Shown here piece after piece: positions 53,264 through 61,724 of a DNA stretch of 64,000 nt (positions are counted from its first letter, which is position 1; every line of letters begins with the position of its first letter). Both the position numbers and the translations under genes were made by a program. Under the pieces are notes generated by a model, which saw only the letters and a program-made list of their open reading frames with translations, was not told the DNA's origin and searched no databases. The stretch comes from an uncultured Lachnospiraceae bacterium (GTDB taxonomy: Bacteria; Bacillota; Clostridia; Lachnospirales; Lachnospiraceae): NCBI GenBank assembly GCA_902476645.1, contig CABSEG010000001.1, positions 54,550-118,549 on the forward strand, given 5' to 3'.

Positions 53264-53298
53264 GTAAAAAAGAGGAGCTTGACGCATTTTGATATGAT

Positions 53299-53345
53299 TC
53301 CCCTTAAGTAGACAAGGTAAATAACCAAAGTCTACTTAAGGGGGA
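53299..53345 (+). promoter_or_regulatory. Hairpin sequestering the orfA ribosome site
   Basis: Arms TCCCCTTAAGTAGAC (53299-53313) and GTCTACTTAAGGGG(G)A (53330-53345). The second arm contains the orfA Shine-Dalgarno AAGGGGGA, 6 nt before ATG 53352. Transcripts entering from outside would fold it and hide the site. Confidence 0.65.
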
Positions 53346-53351
53346 TTTTTT

Positions 53352-54026
53352 ATGTCAAAATCTAAATGGTCTGCTGATTTCAGAACAAAAGTAGCTCAGG
53401 AATATCTTGATGGTAAAGGTTCTTTCTATTACTTGGCCGATAAATATCATATTGGCAGAGCAACTATACAAAAATGGGTTGCTGCTTACAAGGTGCATGG
53501 AATAGATGCCTTTATCTGTAGCCCCGGAAATGCAAGCTATACCAGTGAATTTAAAACCATGTGTGTTGAGGAAGTTATCTCTGGCTGCGGCAGTTCTGTG
53601 GATATAGGAGCAAAATATAAAGTTCATCCAAGTGTTTTAGAATCATGGATTACGATGTATAATGCCAATAGAAAACTTAAGGATTACGATCCAAAACGGG
53701 AGGTCTATATGGCAGAAGCAAGGCGAAAAACCACCATTGAAGAACGCAAAAAAATCGTTACATATTGTATTGAACATAATCATGATTATAAGGGTACAGC
53801 CGCACTCTATGATGTTTCTTATAGCCAAGTGTATTCTTGGGTAAAAAAATATGATACTGCGGGCGAGGCAGGCCTTACAGACAGGCGTGGACGGCACAGA
53901 ACAGATGATGAGGTTGATGAGCTGGAAAGGCTGCGGAGAGAGAACCTTCGGCTCAAACGTCAGCTTGAAGAAAAAGATATGGTAGTTGAACTGTTAAAAA
54001 AAGTGAAAGAATTCGAAGGGATGTGA
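53352..54026 (+). CDS. IS3-family transposase OrfA
   Basis: 224 aa. Two helix-turn-helix units (SADFRTKVAQEYLDGKGSFYYLADKY...; YSQVYSWVKKYDTAGEAGLTDRRG) and a C-terminal leucine-zipper coil (LRRENLRLKRQLEEKDMVVELLKKVKEFEG). Binds the element ends. Overlaps orfB in the -1 frame with a slippery run near its end. Slightly longer than a typical single-HTH OrfA. Confidence 0.92.
   Translation: MSKSKWSADFRTKVAQEYLDGKGSFYYLADKYHIGRATIQKWVAAYKVHGIDAFICSPGNASYTSEFKTMCVEEVISGCGSSVDIGAKYKVHPSVLESWITMYNANRKLKDYDPKREVYMAEARRKTTIEERKKIVTYCIEHNHDYKGTAALYDVSYSQVYSWVKKYDTAGEAGLTDRRGRHRTDDEVDELERLRRENLRLKRQLEEKDMVVELLKKVKEFEGM
53997..54003 (+). promoter_or_regulatory. Probable -1 frameshift site (A AAA AAG)
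   Basis: Heptamer A-AAA-AAG in the orfA frame within a run of seven A. Slipping back one base continues into orfB (KKSERIRRDVRLGKQR) without a stop, giving the OrfAB fusion transposase. No clear downstream pseudoknot was identified. Confidence 0.6.
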
Positions 54027-54988
54027 GGCTGGGAAAACAACGCTACGAGCCAAAGTATCTGGCAATTGAATACTTCTATACAAACAACGGATGGAGCATC
54101 AGCTGGATGTGCAAACAGCTTGGAATTGCAAGGGCTGCGTTCTATAAATGGAAACATAGAATCATTCCACGGCAAGAACGGGAAAATCAGGAAATCGCAG
54201 AACTGATCAAAGAGTATGATGAACGTTTTTCCCATATCCTGGGATACCGAAGAATGACAGATTGGATCAATCATTTCAATCAAACGCATTTTTCCAGAAA
54301 GAGAATCCATGGGATTATGAAAAAGCTTGGAATCCATTCTGTCATCCGCAAAAAGAAGAAAAAATACAATACTTCTAAGCCGGAAGAAACAGCTGAAAAT
54401 AAGTTAGCAAGAGATTTTTATGCAGCGGCTCCGAATCAGAAATGGGCAACGGATGTGACGGAATTTAAGATTCCTGAAACGGGGAAAAAGTTATACCTCA
54501 GTGCAATCCTGGATCTTTATGACCGGTATCCAGTTGCATTTGTTATTAGCGGCAGAAATGATAATCAGTTAGTATTTAAAACTTTTGATAAAGCAATATC
54601 AGCCAACCCAGATGCCAAGCCAATTTTTCATAGCGATAGAGGTTTTCAGTATACAAGCAGGGTATTCCAAAAGAAACTAGAAGACAACGAAATGATACAA
54701 TCCATGTCAAGAGTAGGACATTGTATTGACAATGGTCCAACAGAAGGATTCTGGGGAATCATAAAATCAGAAATGTATCAAATGTATAAGATTACAGATG
54801 AAATGTCCCTGCGTAATGCGATCAGGGATTATATGCGATTCTATGGCGACGAAAGGCCACAGAGCAGGTATAACTGCAAAACACCGGCAGAGGTAAGGTC
54901 AGAAGCTTTATCTTCTGCCGTCCCGCAAACATATCCAATAGCAAAAAATAAACGAATTGAGAAATACAAAGCGAAGTGGTGTGCATAA
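54023..54988 (+). CDS. IS3-family transposase OrfB (DDE integrase)
   Basis: 321 aa from GTG 54023, overlapping the orfA stop. HTH_21 region (LGYRRMTDWINHF) then an rve catalytic core: first Asp in NQKWATDVTEF, second in IFHSDRGFQYTS, Glu in GPTEGFWGIIKSEM, so the DDE triad is complete. Ends with the family YNCKTPAEVR. Probably made mainly as the OrfAB fusion. Confidence 0.92.
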   Translation: MRLGKQRYEPKYLAIEYFYTNNGWSISWMCKQLGIARAAFYKWKHRIIPRQERENQEIAELIKEYDERFSHILGYRRMTDWINHFNQTHFSRKRIHGIMKKLGIHSVIRKKKKKYNTSKPEETAENKLARDFYAAAPNQKWATDVTEFKIPETGKKLYLSAILDLYDRYPVAFVISGRNDNQLVFKTFDKAISANPDAKPIFHSDRGFQYTSRVFQKKLEDNEMIQSMSRVGHCIDNGPTEGFWGIIKSEMYQMYKITDEMSLRNAIRDYMRFYGDERPQSRYNCKTPAEVRSEALSSAVPQTYPIAKNKRIEKYKAKWCA

Positions 54989-55081
54989 AAAATCAGCCGC
55001 ACGAAATCGTGCGACTGATTCAGAGCATCTTATTTTAGATATTTGACCTGTCTACTTGACAGGGGGCATATCATTTTTACG

Positions 55082-56074
55082 TCAGGCTCCTCTTCTCGTA
55101 TCCTGAATCCAACAGATCTCATATTCCTTGGCTTCTATCTCTTTTTTACTGGAATGGATATCCTCATCCGCCAGGTTCAGCGTGATCAGATTGGCCCCCG
55201 CTAAAATTCCCCGTATTCTCCCGTTTCTCTGAAAGGCGGAAAGCTCTTTTGGGGCTGAAAGAAAAGCTTCCGGAAGCATCATGCGTAAAACCGCGGTTAA
55301 GAACAGTGCCAATTCCAGAGAAAGCTCTTTCCAATTCCAGAAATCGCTGCCTTCCCGGGAAAAATAGGGTACCAACTCCACCATTTGAGGATTTAGCTCT
55401 TTCATGAACAAAAGGCTTTTAGCTAAATGCTTTGTCCTTTGCTCCGGCAGCCCGATTATAAAATCTGTTCCCACCTGATATCCAATCTTCTTCAACTCCT
55501 GCATATAGCGAATCCTTTTTTCAAAAGACATCTCCGGCGGATGCAGCATCTCATAATTGGCTTCGCCTGTAGTGGAATGACGTAACAAATATCCACTGGC
55601 TCCAGCCCGAAAATAGGCCTTATAACTCTCCCTGGATCTTTCTCCGATGGAAAGCAGAACCATACATTCTGGAAACCTCTGACGGATGCTGCGAAGCAGA
55701 TACAGCAAACGGGCATCTGTATAATAAGGATCCTCCCCGCCACTTAGCAAAAAGGTACGAAAGCCCAGTCGATATCCCGTTTCACAGCATTCCATGATCT
55801 CTTCAAAATGCATGCGATATCGAAGCACATGTTCGCTCTCCTTTCGCAAAGAACAAGAACTGCATTCATTTTTGCAGTAATTGGTATATTCAATCCTCTG
55901 TTGCAAATAGACTCTGTTTCCAAAATGCTGCTGTCGAATTTGATTCGCCTTTTCTAAAAGATATCTGGAATCCTGATTGGTATGACATGCAAGCAACGTC
56001 ACAAGCTCGTCCTCCGTAAGGGTTCCTTCTCTCTCCAGCTTACGAATCAGGTGTGCGCAAGCTTCTGACTGCAT
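55082..56074 (-). CDS. hydE: [FeFe]-hydrogenase maturase HydE-like radical SAM protein
   Basis: 330 aa. The radical-SAM CX3CX2C motif is in YCKNECSSCSLRKES, followed by SGGEDPYYTD and GYLLRHSTTGEANYEMLHP, the HydE-type substrate region, and a BATS-like C-terminus (LSAFQRNGRIRGILAGANLITLNL). HydE helps build the diiron subcluster of the H-cluster with HydF and HydG, neither of which is here. The last codons overlap the terminator split by the IS. A MetMb/PylB-like radical SAM role is a less likely alternative. Confidence 0.85.
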   Translation of the reverse strand: MQSEACAHLIRKLEREGTLTEDELVTLLACHTNQDSRYLLEKANQIRQQHFGNRVYLQQRIEYTNYCKNECSSCSLRKESEHVLRYRMHFEEIMECCETGYRLGFRTFLLSGGEDPYYTDARLLYLLRSIRQRFPECMVLLSIGERSRESYKAYFRAGASGYLLRHSTTGEANYEMLHPPEMSFEKRIRYMQELKKIGYQVGTDFIIGLPEQRTKHLAKSLLFMKELNPQMVELVPYFSREGSDFWNWKELSLELALFLTAVLRMMLPEAFLSAPKELSAFQRNGRIRGILAGANLITLNLADEDIHSSKKEIEAKEYEICWIQDTRRGA

Positions 56075-56156
56075 CTCTCCCCACCTCCTGCCTTCCCGGC
56101 ACCGCCAGGCTCAAATCCATTCTGTATCAGTTATAAGGTCTGGTACGATTGCTTTC

Positions 56157-56185
56157 ATTATACACGGCAGGGGTAGGGAATGCAA
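56157..56185 (-). promoter_or_regulatory. Sigma-A promoter of hydE
   Basis: Minus strand TTGCAT (56180-56185), 17-nt spacer, TATAAT (56157-56162), about 80 nt before the ATG. Confidence 0.65.
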
Positions 56186-56215
56186 GCCTTTCCCCGGAAA
56201 AGCTCCCCTTTGTCT

Positions 56216-58798
56216 CTAGTCCTGCGCCTCAATTTCCTCCGTCTCAATCAGAAACTTTACGCTTCCTTTCTCCCCCTGACGGATACCGGCAAAGTTCTGG
56301 TAGTCCGCTCCCGCATTCACCACCTTTTGAATCCGGTCTGCCAGAGACTCCAAATCTTTTCCCAGCACTTCCTGTAAACTTCCCACTGCTTTCTCATCAA
56401 ATTCTTTCATTCCAATCCACAGCTGATCGGCTCCGGACCATAAATCGCTGACACCGGCATTTACCTTAGCTGTGCCCTGGGATAATGTCCCGGTTCCCTC
56501 TTTTAAAAGATTACTTCCTACCCGTAAGCTTCCGATTCCCCTGCTCAAGGTGGCGGCTCCTTCGTTCAGCTGTCCGCTTCCACCTGCCAGGGTATCCATT
56601 CCCTGTTTGATTTCTTTTGCCCCGGCGGTTAGCTTCTTTCCGTTTTCTGCCAGAGAAGAGGCTCCGGAAGTCAGCGTTTTGGAAGAGGACGTGATCTGCT
56701 TAGCTCCTTTCCTTAAGGCTTCTGAATTTGCGGTTAAATCTTTTGCACCCTTTTTCACATTTGCAGAGGCCGCCGTTAAATTTTTTACTCCCTCCCGCAG
56801 TGCCGGTGAGGACTGCTCTAATCCCCTGGCCCCGCTCTCTAAGGTTTTCGCAGACTGATTGAGCTGGCTGGCTCCCGCATTCAGTGTCCCGGCAGCAGAA
56901 TCTGCTGACTTCACTCCGCTTCTGACCTGTTCAGATCCCTGCTTCAGGCTCAGGATATTCTGGCTAAGTGCCGCATTCTGGCCGGTTAAACTTTTTAAAT
57001 CCCCCAAAATTGCCTGAAGGGAATCCTGTTTTGTCTGATCCTTCCCTGATAACTGAGACAACGCCTGCCTTTGCTGGTCAATACTGGTTTGCAGGCTGGC
57101 TATGGATGCGTCCAGTTTCCCCATATACTCCTGCACCGTCTGGGAGTATCCGGCAAGAGCAATCGCCGCCTGATGGGCATTTACTGCTGAGGACACTGCA
57201 CTTCTGGCATCTGTTAGGATATTTAGCACCCGGGTATCGCTGTCGATGGCCTTCTGAAGAGAAGTAGCCGCCTGGCCGGACATTCCCTCTTCCTTCTGGG
57301 CGGAAATCTGGCCCTGTACTGCCTGCTCCAGTCGCCCTGTTATCTGCTCCACGCTTTTCGCATATTGTGTAGTCCCTTCTGCCAATTGATCCACTCCGGA
57401 GGTATAGTCGCTTAATTCTCCTCCAAACTTCTGGATTTCTCCGGTGTAGCCCTGCACCCCCCGGGTCAGGGTTTTCGTGCCTGCTGTGTAGTCGGTGACT
57501 CCTTTTGACAGCTGCTCAGCCCCGGATACATATTCCCCAACTCCTTCTGCCAGGTTATCGGCCCCTCCTGTGTATTCTGTCACTCCTTTGGCAAGGGTGT
57601 CGGTCCCTTTAGTGTAGTCTTCAACTCCTTTCGCCAAAGTATCCGCCCCGCTTGTATAAGCGTCCACACCGCTCTTTAAAGAGGCAGCTCCTTCCGTATA
57701 AGTATCTATGCCACGCTTCAACTGCTTTGCTCCCTTTTGAAGCTTTACAATTCCCTTCGAGAGACTATAGAGGCCTTCCGTCAATTCAGACTTTTTCTCA
57801 TCCATGGTTTGAATGCCCCCGGCGAGAGTTCCCATGTTTTTATCCAGGGTCACCGCTCCCTCAGCCAGGCTATCGCACCCCTCCGCCAAAGTTTTTACTC
57901 CCTCGGATAATTTCCCGCTTCCATCCACCAGGCTGGTGGACGCTTCCTGCATTTCATCCAGGGATTTTTTCAGATCCTTTAAATCAAAGTCTCCCTTTTC
58001 ATCCAGATCAGAAAACAGCCCTGAGGTGGCGGCTGTCAGAGTCAAAGACATCTGAAAATCCGTCACATCCGCCGTGACTTCAAACGAATCCGGAATCTCA
58101 ATATCCTTTCCCAGTTCTGTCTGGTCCAACTTCAGTTCCCGCTCCAGTCCCGGTATCCCCATCCCCATCACAATATTTCTGCTGCCATCCGAGACCACCT
58201 GGCCGTCTGTAACTGTCACATTTGTAAAGTGTTCCACCGGAAGAAGCACACCTGTAACCATGATAAAAGGCACGTACTCTTTCTTATCTTTATATTCATA
58301 TTGATACCGAATGCGAACTTTTCCCCTCTTTCCAGCCAATTCGTTGGGGGAAATCTCCTCGCCGTCCAGATAATAGGTAATCTTTACTTCCACCGGCAGT
58401 TCCTTGGAGGTCTTGCCCTGATAATAAATATCGTTTCCATTTGCCTCCCAAATCAGTTGTCCATTCTCTACGCGATAGGTTTCGTCTCCCTTGACATTTT
58501 GAATCTCCGTCAAATCCGAGTCATCGAAAAGCTCCGTTTCCATATCCGGATTTTTCAGCCATTCACTAACAATCGTGTTTTTTGCCTTCCCTGTGTGATC
58601 TGCTTTTACATAGACAGTTTCCTCCTTAACTGTCTCTTGTTCTTCCTTTTGCTTCTTAATATCTGACCGCGTTTCTTTTGTTTCTCCCTTCTCTTCTTTC
58701 GCCAGGGCTATATTGCTGTATCCCAGGCACATGCTGCCTGCCACCAGAACGGACAGACTCTTTTTGGTCCAGGTCTTCCAAGTTGTATGTTTTCTCAT
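56216..58798 (-). CDS. Secreted heptad-repeat protein, MMPL partner
   Basis: 860 aa, start after AGGAGGAG. Signal peptide (about 1-34), a beta-rich N-terminal domain (60-250) and then about 550 residues of 7- and 14-residue repeats (GVxxYTxGADxLAKG; LxxGAxxL), the XXXLXXG heptad pattern of YhgE/Pip-type proteins. Unlike YhgE there is no C-terminal TM bundle; the chain ends with a soluble Glu-rich tail. It may form a long extracellular coil working with the MMPL exporter 13 nt upstream (inference from context). Confidence 0.75.
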   Translation of the reverse strand: MRKHTTWKTWTKKSLSVLVAGSMCLGYSNIALAKEEKGETKETRSDIKKQKEEQETVKEETVYVKADHTGKAKNTIVSEWLKNPDMETELFDDSDLTEIQNVKGDETYRVENGQLIWEANGNDIYYQGKTSKELPVEVKITYYLDGEEISPNELAGKRGKVRIRYQYEYKDKKEYVPFIMVTGVLLPVEHFTNVTVTDGQVVSDGSRNIVMGMGIPGLERELKLDQTELGKDIEIPDSFEVTADVTDFQMSLTLTAATSGLFSDLDEKGDFDLKDLKKSLDEMQEASTSLVDGSGKLSEGVKTLAEGCDSLAEGAVTLDKNMGTLAGGIQTMDEKKSELTEGLYSLSKGIVKLQKGAKQLKRGIDTYTEGAASLKSGVDAYTSGADTLAKGVEDYTKGTDTLAKGVTEYTGGADNLAEGVGEYVSGAEQLSKGVTDYTAGTKTLTRGVQGYTGEIQKFGGELSDYTSGVDQLAEGTTQYAKSVEQITGRLEQAVQGQISAQKEEGMSGQAATSLQKAIDSDTRVLNILTDARSAVSSAVNAHQAAIALAGYSQTVQEYMGKLDASIASLQTSIDQQRQALSQLSGKDQTKQDSLQAILGDLKSLTGQNAALSQNILSLKQGSEQVRSGVKSADSAAGTLNAGASQLNQSAKTLESGARGLEQSSPALREGVKNLTAASANVKKGAKDLTANSEALRKGAKQITSSSKTLTSGASSLAENGKKLTAGAKEIKQGMDTLAGGSGQLNEGAATLSRGIGSLRVGSNLLKEGTGTLSQGTAKVNAGVSDLWSGADQLWIGMKEFDEKAVGSLQEVLGKDLESLADRIQKVVNAGADYQNFAGIRQGEKGSVKFLIETEEIEAQD

Positions 58799-58811
58799 AT
58801 GCTATCTCCTC

Positions 58812-60890
58812 CTATTCTTTGTCTGCTTTTGGCAGAAAACCAATGGATGTTTTACAGATGATGCCATCAAAAAGGAAAAACATGGATGGCAAAATACACA
58901 GCACCACCACAGTACTGATGATCGCTCCCCTGGATAACAGATTACAGATAGAGCTGATCATGTCAATCCTGGAATACAGCCCCACCCCAAAGGTGGCTGC
59001 GAAAAAGCTTAGTCCGCTTGTTAAAATCGACTTCATGGAAGATCTGTGGGCCTTTGCAATCGCCTCCTGTTTAGAAGCCCCCCTCTGTCTTGCCTTTTGG
59101 TACATACTGGTCATCAAAATGGCGTAGTCGACGGTGGCTCCCAATTGTATGGTGCCGATCACGATGCTGGCCACAAAAGGCAGCTGTGTCCCCATGTAAT
59201 AGGGAATTCCCATATTTACAAATATGGCAAACTCAATGACAGCCACCAAAAGCACCGGAATAGATATGGATTTGAATACCACCAGGATAATCAGAAAAAT
59301 AGCAGCGATCGACACCAGATTTACATGCTGTAAATCCGTATCTGTCACATCTGCCAGATCCTTGGTTAGCGGTGCCTCCCCAATCACCATGTTGTCCTGC
59401 CCATAGCTTTTGACGATCTGATTGACTTTCGTGATCTGGTTATTGACTTCATCTGTGGCCGTTTTAAAATCAGAGCAAAGAAACTGAAGCTCATAGCGGT
59501 CTCCTTTTAACATGCCCGACACGTCCTCAGGCAGCATGCTTTCCGGCACACCGGCTCCCACCAGGGAATCCATCCCCACTACCCAATTTACCCCATCTAC
59601 CTGATTCAGCTGCTCCATTAACTGCTCCTTCTCCCCCGGAGTCATTCCATTTTTTAACATCACCATATAGACATTGTTCATCTGAAATTCCTCTCCCAAC
59701 TTTCGGTTGGCAATGGCGCTGTCCAGGTCATCTGGCAAAGACCTGTCAATATTGTAATAAACCTGGGTGTGCTGATTTCCATAGACTGCCGGTAACAGCA
59801 GAAGTACAAACAGAGCAAGCCATATCTTATAGTGCCGGATCAAAAACTCGGATGCCCTGCGTAAATCAGGAATCAGAGATCTGTGCCTGGTTTTTTCAAT
59901 AGCTCCGTCAAACAATAAAACCATGGAAGGCAGCAGAGTCACACAGCAGATCACACCGATGATGACACCTTTAGACATGACAATTCCGATATCCTTTCCC
60001 AACGTAAAGGTCATGGTGCAAAGCGCCGCAAACCCGGCAATTGTGGTGACAGAGCTGCCACCGACAGACTTAAAGGTATTGGCAATCGCATGGGCCATGG
60101 CCCGCTGCTGATCTCCTTCAAAGCGCGCCTTGTTCTCCTCATAGGAGTGCAGCAGAAAGATTGAATAATCCATGGTAACTCCCAACTGCAAGACCGCAGT
60201 CAATGCCTGCGTAATATAGGAGATTTCCCCTAAAAATAAATTGCTGCCAAGGTTGTACAAGATGGCCGCGCCGATACTGAATAAAAAAAGAATGGGAACC
60301 ACAAAGGATTCCGTTGTCAGCATCAAAACCAGCAGGCATAGCATTCCGGCGATCACCACATAGATGGGCATCTCCTGAAGAGATAAATCCTTGATATCCG
60401 TGACCACACCAGACATTCCGCTGATGAAACACTGTTTTCTGCAAAGGGTACGCATCTGAGCAATGGCGTCCATGGTTTCGTCCGCAGATGTGGTGTTGTC
60501 AAAGAGAGCAATCATCATAGTAGCATCCCCCTGGCAAAACACATCCCGAACTTTTCTGGGAAGCATTTCCACCGGCAAAGTTAAATCTGTAATGTCGTCG
60601 TACCAGAGCACGTCTTTGACATGCTGCACCTGCTTAATCTGTCCTTTTAGCTTCTGTGCATCCCTTGGCTCCATATCTTCCACGATCACCATGGAAAACG
60701 CACCCATTCCAAACTCATCCAGCAGGATCTCCTGCCCTTTTACCGTTTCCAGTCGATCCGGAAGGTAACTTAAAAGATCGTAATTTACCCTTGTATTTAC
60801 ATAGCCGATAAAAGAAGGAATCAAAAGCAGCATTCCAATCACAAAGATTGGGATACGCAGCTTTACGATCTTTTTTCCAATCTGTATCAT
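58812..60890 (-). CDS. MMPL/RND family transporter
   Basis: 692 aa with 12 TM helices in two halves, each with an extracellular loop. TM4-5 and TM10-11 carry the RND signatures LGVTMDYSIFLLHSYEE and LGATVDYAILMTSMYQKA with the proton-relay Asp. Bacterial MMPL proteins export lipids or lipid-linked compounds, or drugs. Cotranscribed with the heptad-repeat gene and divergent from tetR, whose palindromic operators cover its promoter. Confidence 0.92.
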   Translation of the reverse strand: MIQIGKKIVKLRIPIFVIGMLLLIPSFIGYVNTRVNYDLLSYLPDRLETVKGQEILLDEFGMGAFSMVIVEDMEPRDAQKLKGQIKQVQHVKDVLWYDDITDLTLPVEMLPRKVRDVFCQGDATMMIALFDNTTSADETMDAIAQMRTLCRKQCFISGMSGVVTDIKDLSLQEMPIYVVIAGMLCLLVLMLTTESFVVPILFLFSIGAAILYNLGSNLFLGEISYITQALTAVLQLGVTMDYSIFLLHSYEENKARFEGDQQRAMAHAIANTFKSVGGSSVTTIAGFAALCTMTFTLGKDIGIVMSKGVIIGVICCVTLLPSMVLLFDGAIEKTRHRSLIPDLRRASEFLIRHYKIWLALFVLLLLPAVYGNQHTQVYYNIDRSLPDDLDSAIANRKLGEEFQMNNVYMVMLKNGMTPGEKEQLMEQLNQVDGVNWVVGMDSLVGAGVPESMLPEDVSGMLKGDRYELQFLCSDFKTATDEVNNQITKVNQIVKSYGQDNMVIGEAPLTKDLADVTDTDLQHVNLVSIAAIFLIILVVFKSISIPVLLVAVIEFAIFVNMGIPYYMGTQLPFVASIVIGTIQLGATVDYAILMTSMYQKARQRGASKQEAIAKAHRSSMKSILTSGLSFFAATFGVGLYSRIDMISSICNLLSRGAIISTVVVLCILPSMFFLFDGIICKTSIGFLPKADKE

Positions 60891-60910
60891 ACTTCTATCA
60901 CCCCTCCTCC

Positions 60911-60973
60911 AAAATGACTATTAGTCATTTTTCAATCGTATTCTGTTATATACCAAAAATGACTGTTAGTCAA
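60911..60973 (-). promoter_or_regulatory. MMPL promoter with twin TetR operators
   Basis: Promoter on the minus strand: TTGACT (60968-60973), 17-nt spacer, TATAAC (60945-60950). Palindromes TGACTATTAGTCA (60915-60927, extended by A/T symmetry to 60911-60931) and TGACTGTTAGTCA (60960-60972), centres 45 bp apart. One covers the -35 and the other lies just past the start point, before the ribosome site. The divergent TetR is the obvious ligand. Confidence 0.8.
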
Positions 60974-61005
60974 TATTTAGTTTTGACTTTTTTCTTAATT
61001 TTTTA

Positions 61006-61034
61006 TTGACTTTTTTTGGGGAATCCTCAATAAT
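61006..61034 (+). promoter_or_regulatory. Promoter of tetR
   Basis: TTGACT (61006-61011), 17-nt spacer, AATAAT (61029-61034), about 30 nt before ATG 61065. It lies outside the two palindromes, so autorepression may be weak. Confidence 0.5.
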
Positions 61035-61064
61035 AGCTTCAGTTAGAAAGTAAGGTGAACACGT

Positions 61065-61724
61065 ATGGGAAAGGTAGAGAATAAAAAAAAGCAAAAAAAA
61101 GACGCCCTGCTCAACACGGCGTTCGATTTGTTTGTAACAAAAGGGATTCAAAAAACCTCAATCTCCGATATTGTGGAGAAAGCCGGAGTCGCAAAAGGTA
61201 CCTTTTATCTGTATTTTTCTGACAAATACGATCTCCGTAATAAGCTGATCTCCCATAAAGCCAACCAATTGTTTCACAGCGCCTATTCAGCCATGCAGGA
61301 GGCCGGCATTCTGGACTTTGAGGAACGCATGATCTTTATCTGTGACTTTATCATCGAGCATCTTTCTGAAAATAAATCTCTTTTGAGTCTGATCAATAAG
61401 CATCTAAGCTGGGGGATTTTTAAGAATGTTATGAACCGCTCTTCCTCCGGTTATGAGAGTAATGTGGCGGACATCTACGAAAAACTTCTCTCCCAGAGCG
61501 AACGTGCGTTTCGAGAACCGGAAATCATGATTTACATGATCGTGGAAATGGTCAGCGCTACCATATACAGTCCCATTTTATATCAGCTGCCCGTTCCTCT
61601 GGGTGAGATGAAGCCTTATATCTTTGAAACAATCCGTTCCATCATCCGAAGTCACACAGTGGAAAAAACCCCTTCCTCCTATCTGCCGGATGTGGAAAAA
61701 GATACGGTACAAAGGAGAATGTGA
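61065..61724 (+). CDS. TetR/AcrR family transcriptional regulator
   Basis: 219 aa. N-terminal TetR helix-turn-helix (about 10-60: ALLNTAFDLFVTKGIQKTSISDIVEKAGVAKGTFYLYFSDKYDL) and an all-helical ligand domain. Divergent from the MMPL operon; the two TGACTnTTAGTCA palindromes between them mark it as its likely local repressor, released by the exported compound or a related one. Overlaps the TtcA-like gene by one base. Confidence 0.9.
   Translation: MGKVENKKKQKKDALLNTAFDLFVTKGIQKTSISDIVEKAGVAKGTFYLYFSDKYDLRNKLISHKANQLFHSAYSAMQEAGILDFEERMIFICDFIIEHLSENKSLLSLINKHLSWGIFKNVMNRSSSGYESNVADIYEKLLSQSERAFREPEIMIYMIVEMVSATIYSPILYQLPVPLGEMKPYIFETIRSIIRSHTVEKTPSSYLPDVEKDTVQRRM

Larger units (their letters stand above)
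53290..55073 (+). mobile_element. IS3-family insertion sequence (IS150-like)
   Basis: 1784 bp. Terminal inverted repeats begin TGATATG at both ends and match at 25 of 34 ungapped positions, including AAGTAGACA. Contains orfA and orfB overlapping in the order and frame of IS3-family elements. Flanks TTT on both sides are a possible 3-bp target duplication, but lie in a T-run. A hairpin after orfB (54991-55020) closes the transcript. Base composition is AT-richer than the surroundings. It appears intact. Confidence 0.88.
53270..55094 (-). terminator. hydE terminator split by the IS element
   Basis: Left arm AAGAGGAGCTTGACG (53270-53284) and right arm CGTCAGGCTCCTCTT (55080-55094) pair over 15 bp with one G-T. 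Read on the minus strand without the IS they form a stem with an 8-nt loop followed by TTTTTT: an intrinsic terminator starting inside the last hydE codons. The element occupies the loop. Confidence 0.65.

Noticed and set aside
56600..58000. Repeated short motifs suggestive of a DNA repeat array or CRISPR
   Set aside because: The repetition is at protein level (XXXLXXG heptads) with diverged codons; there are no constant direct repeats with unique spacers. No CRISPR array was seen anywhere in the window.
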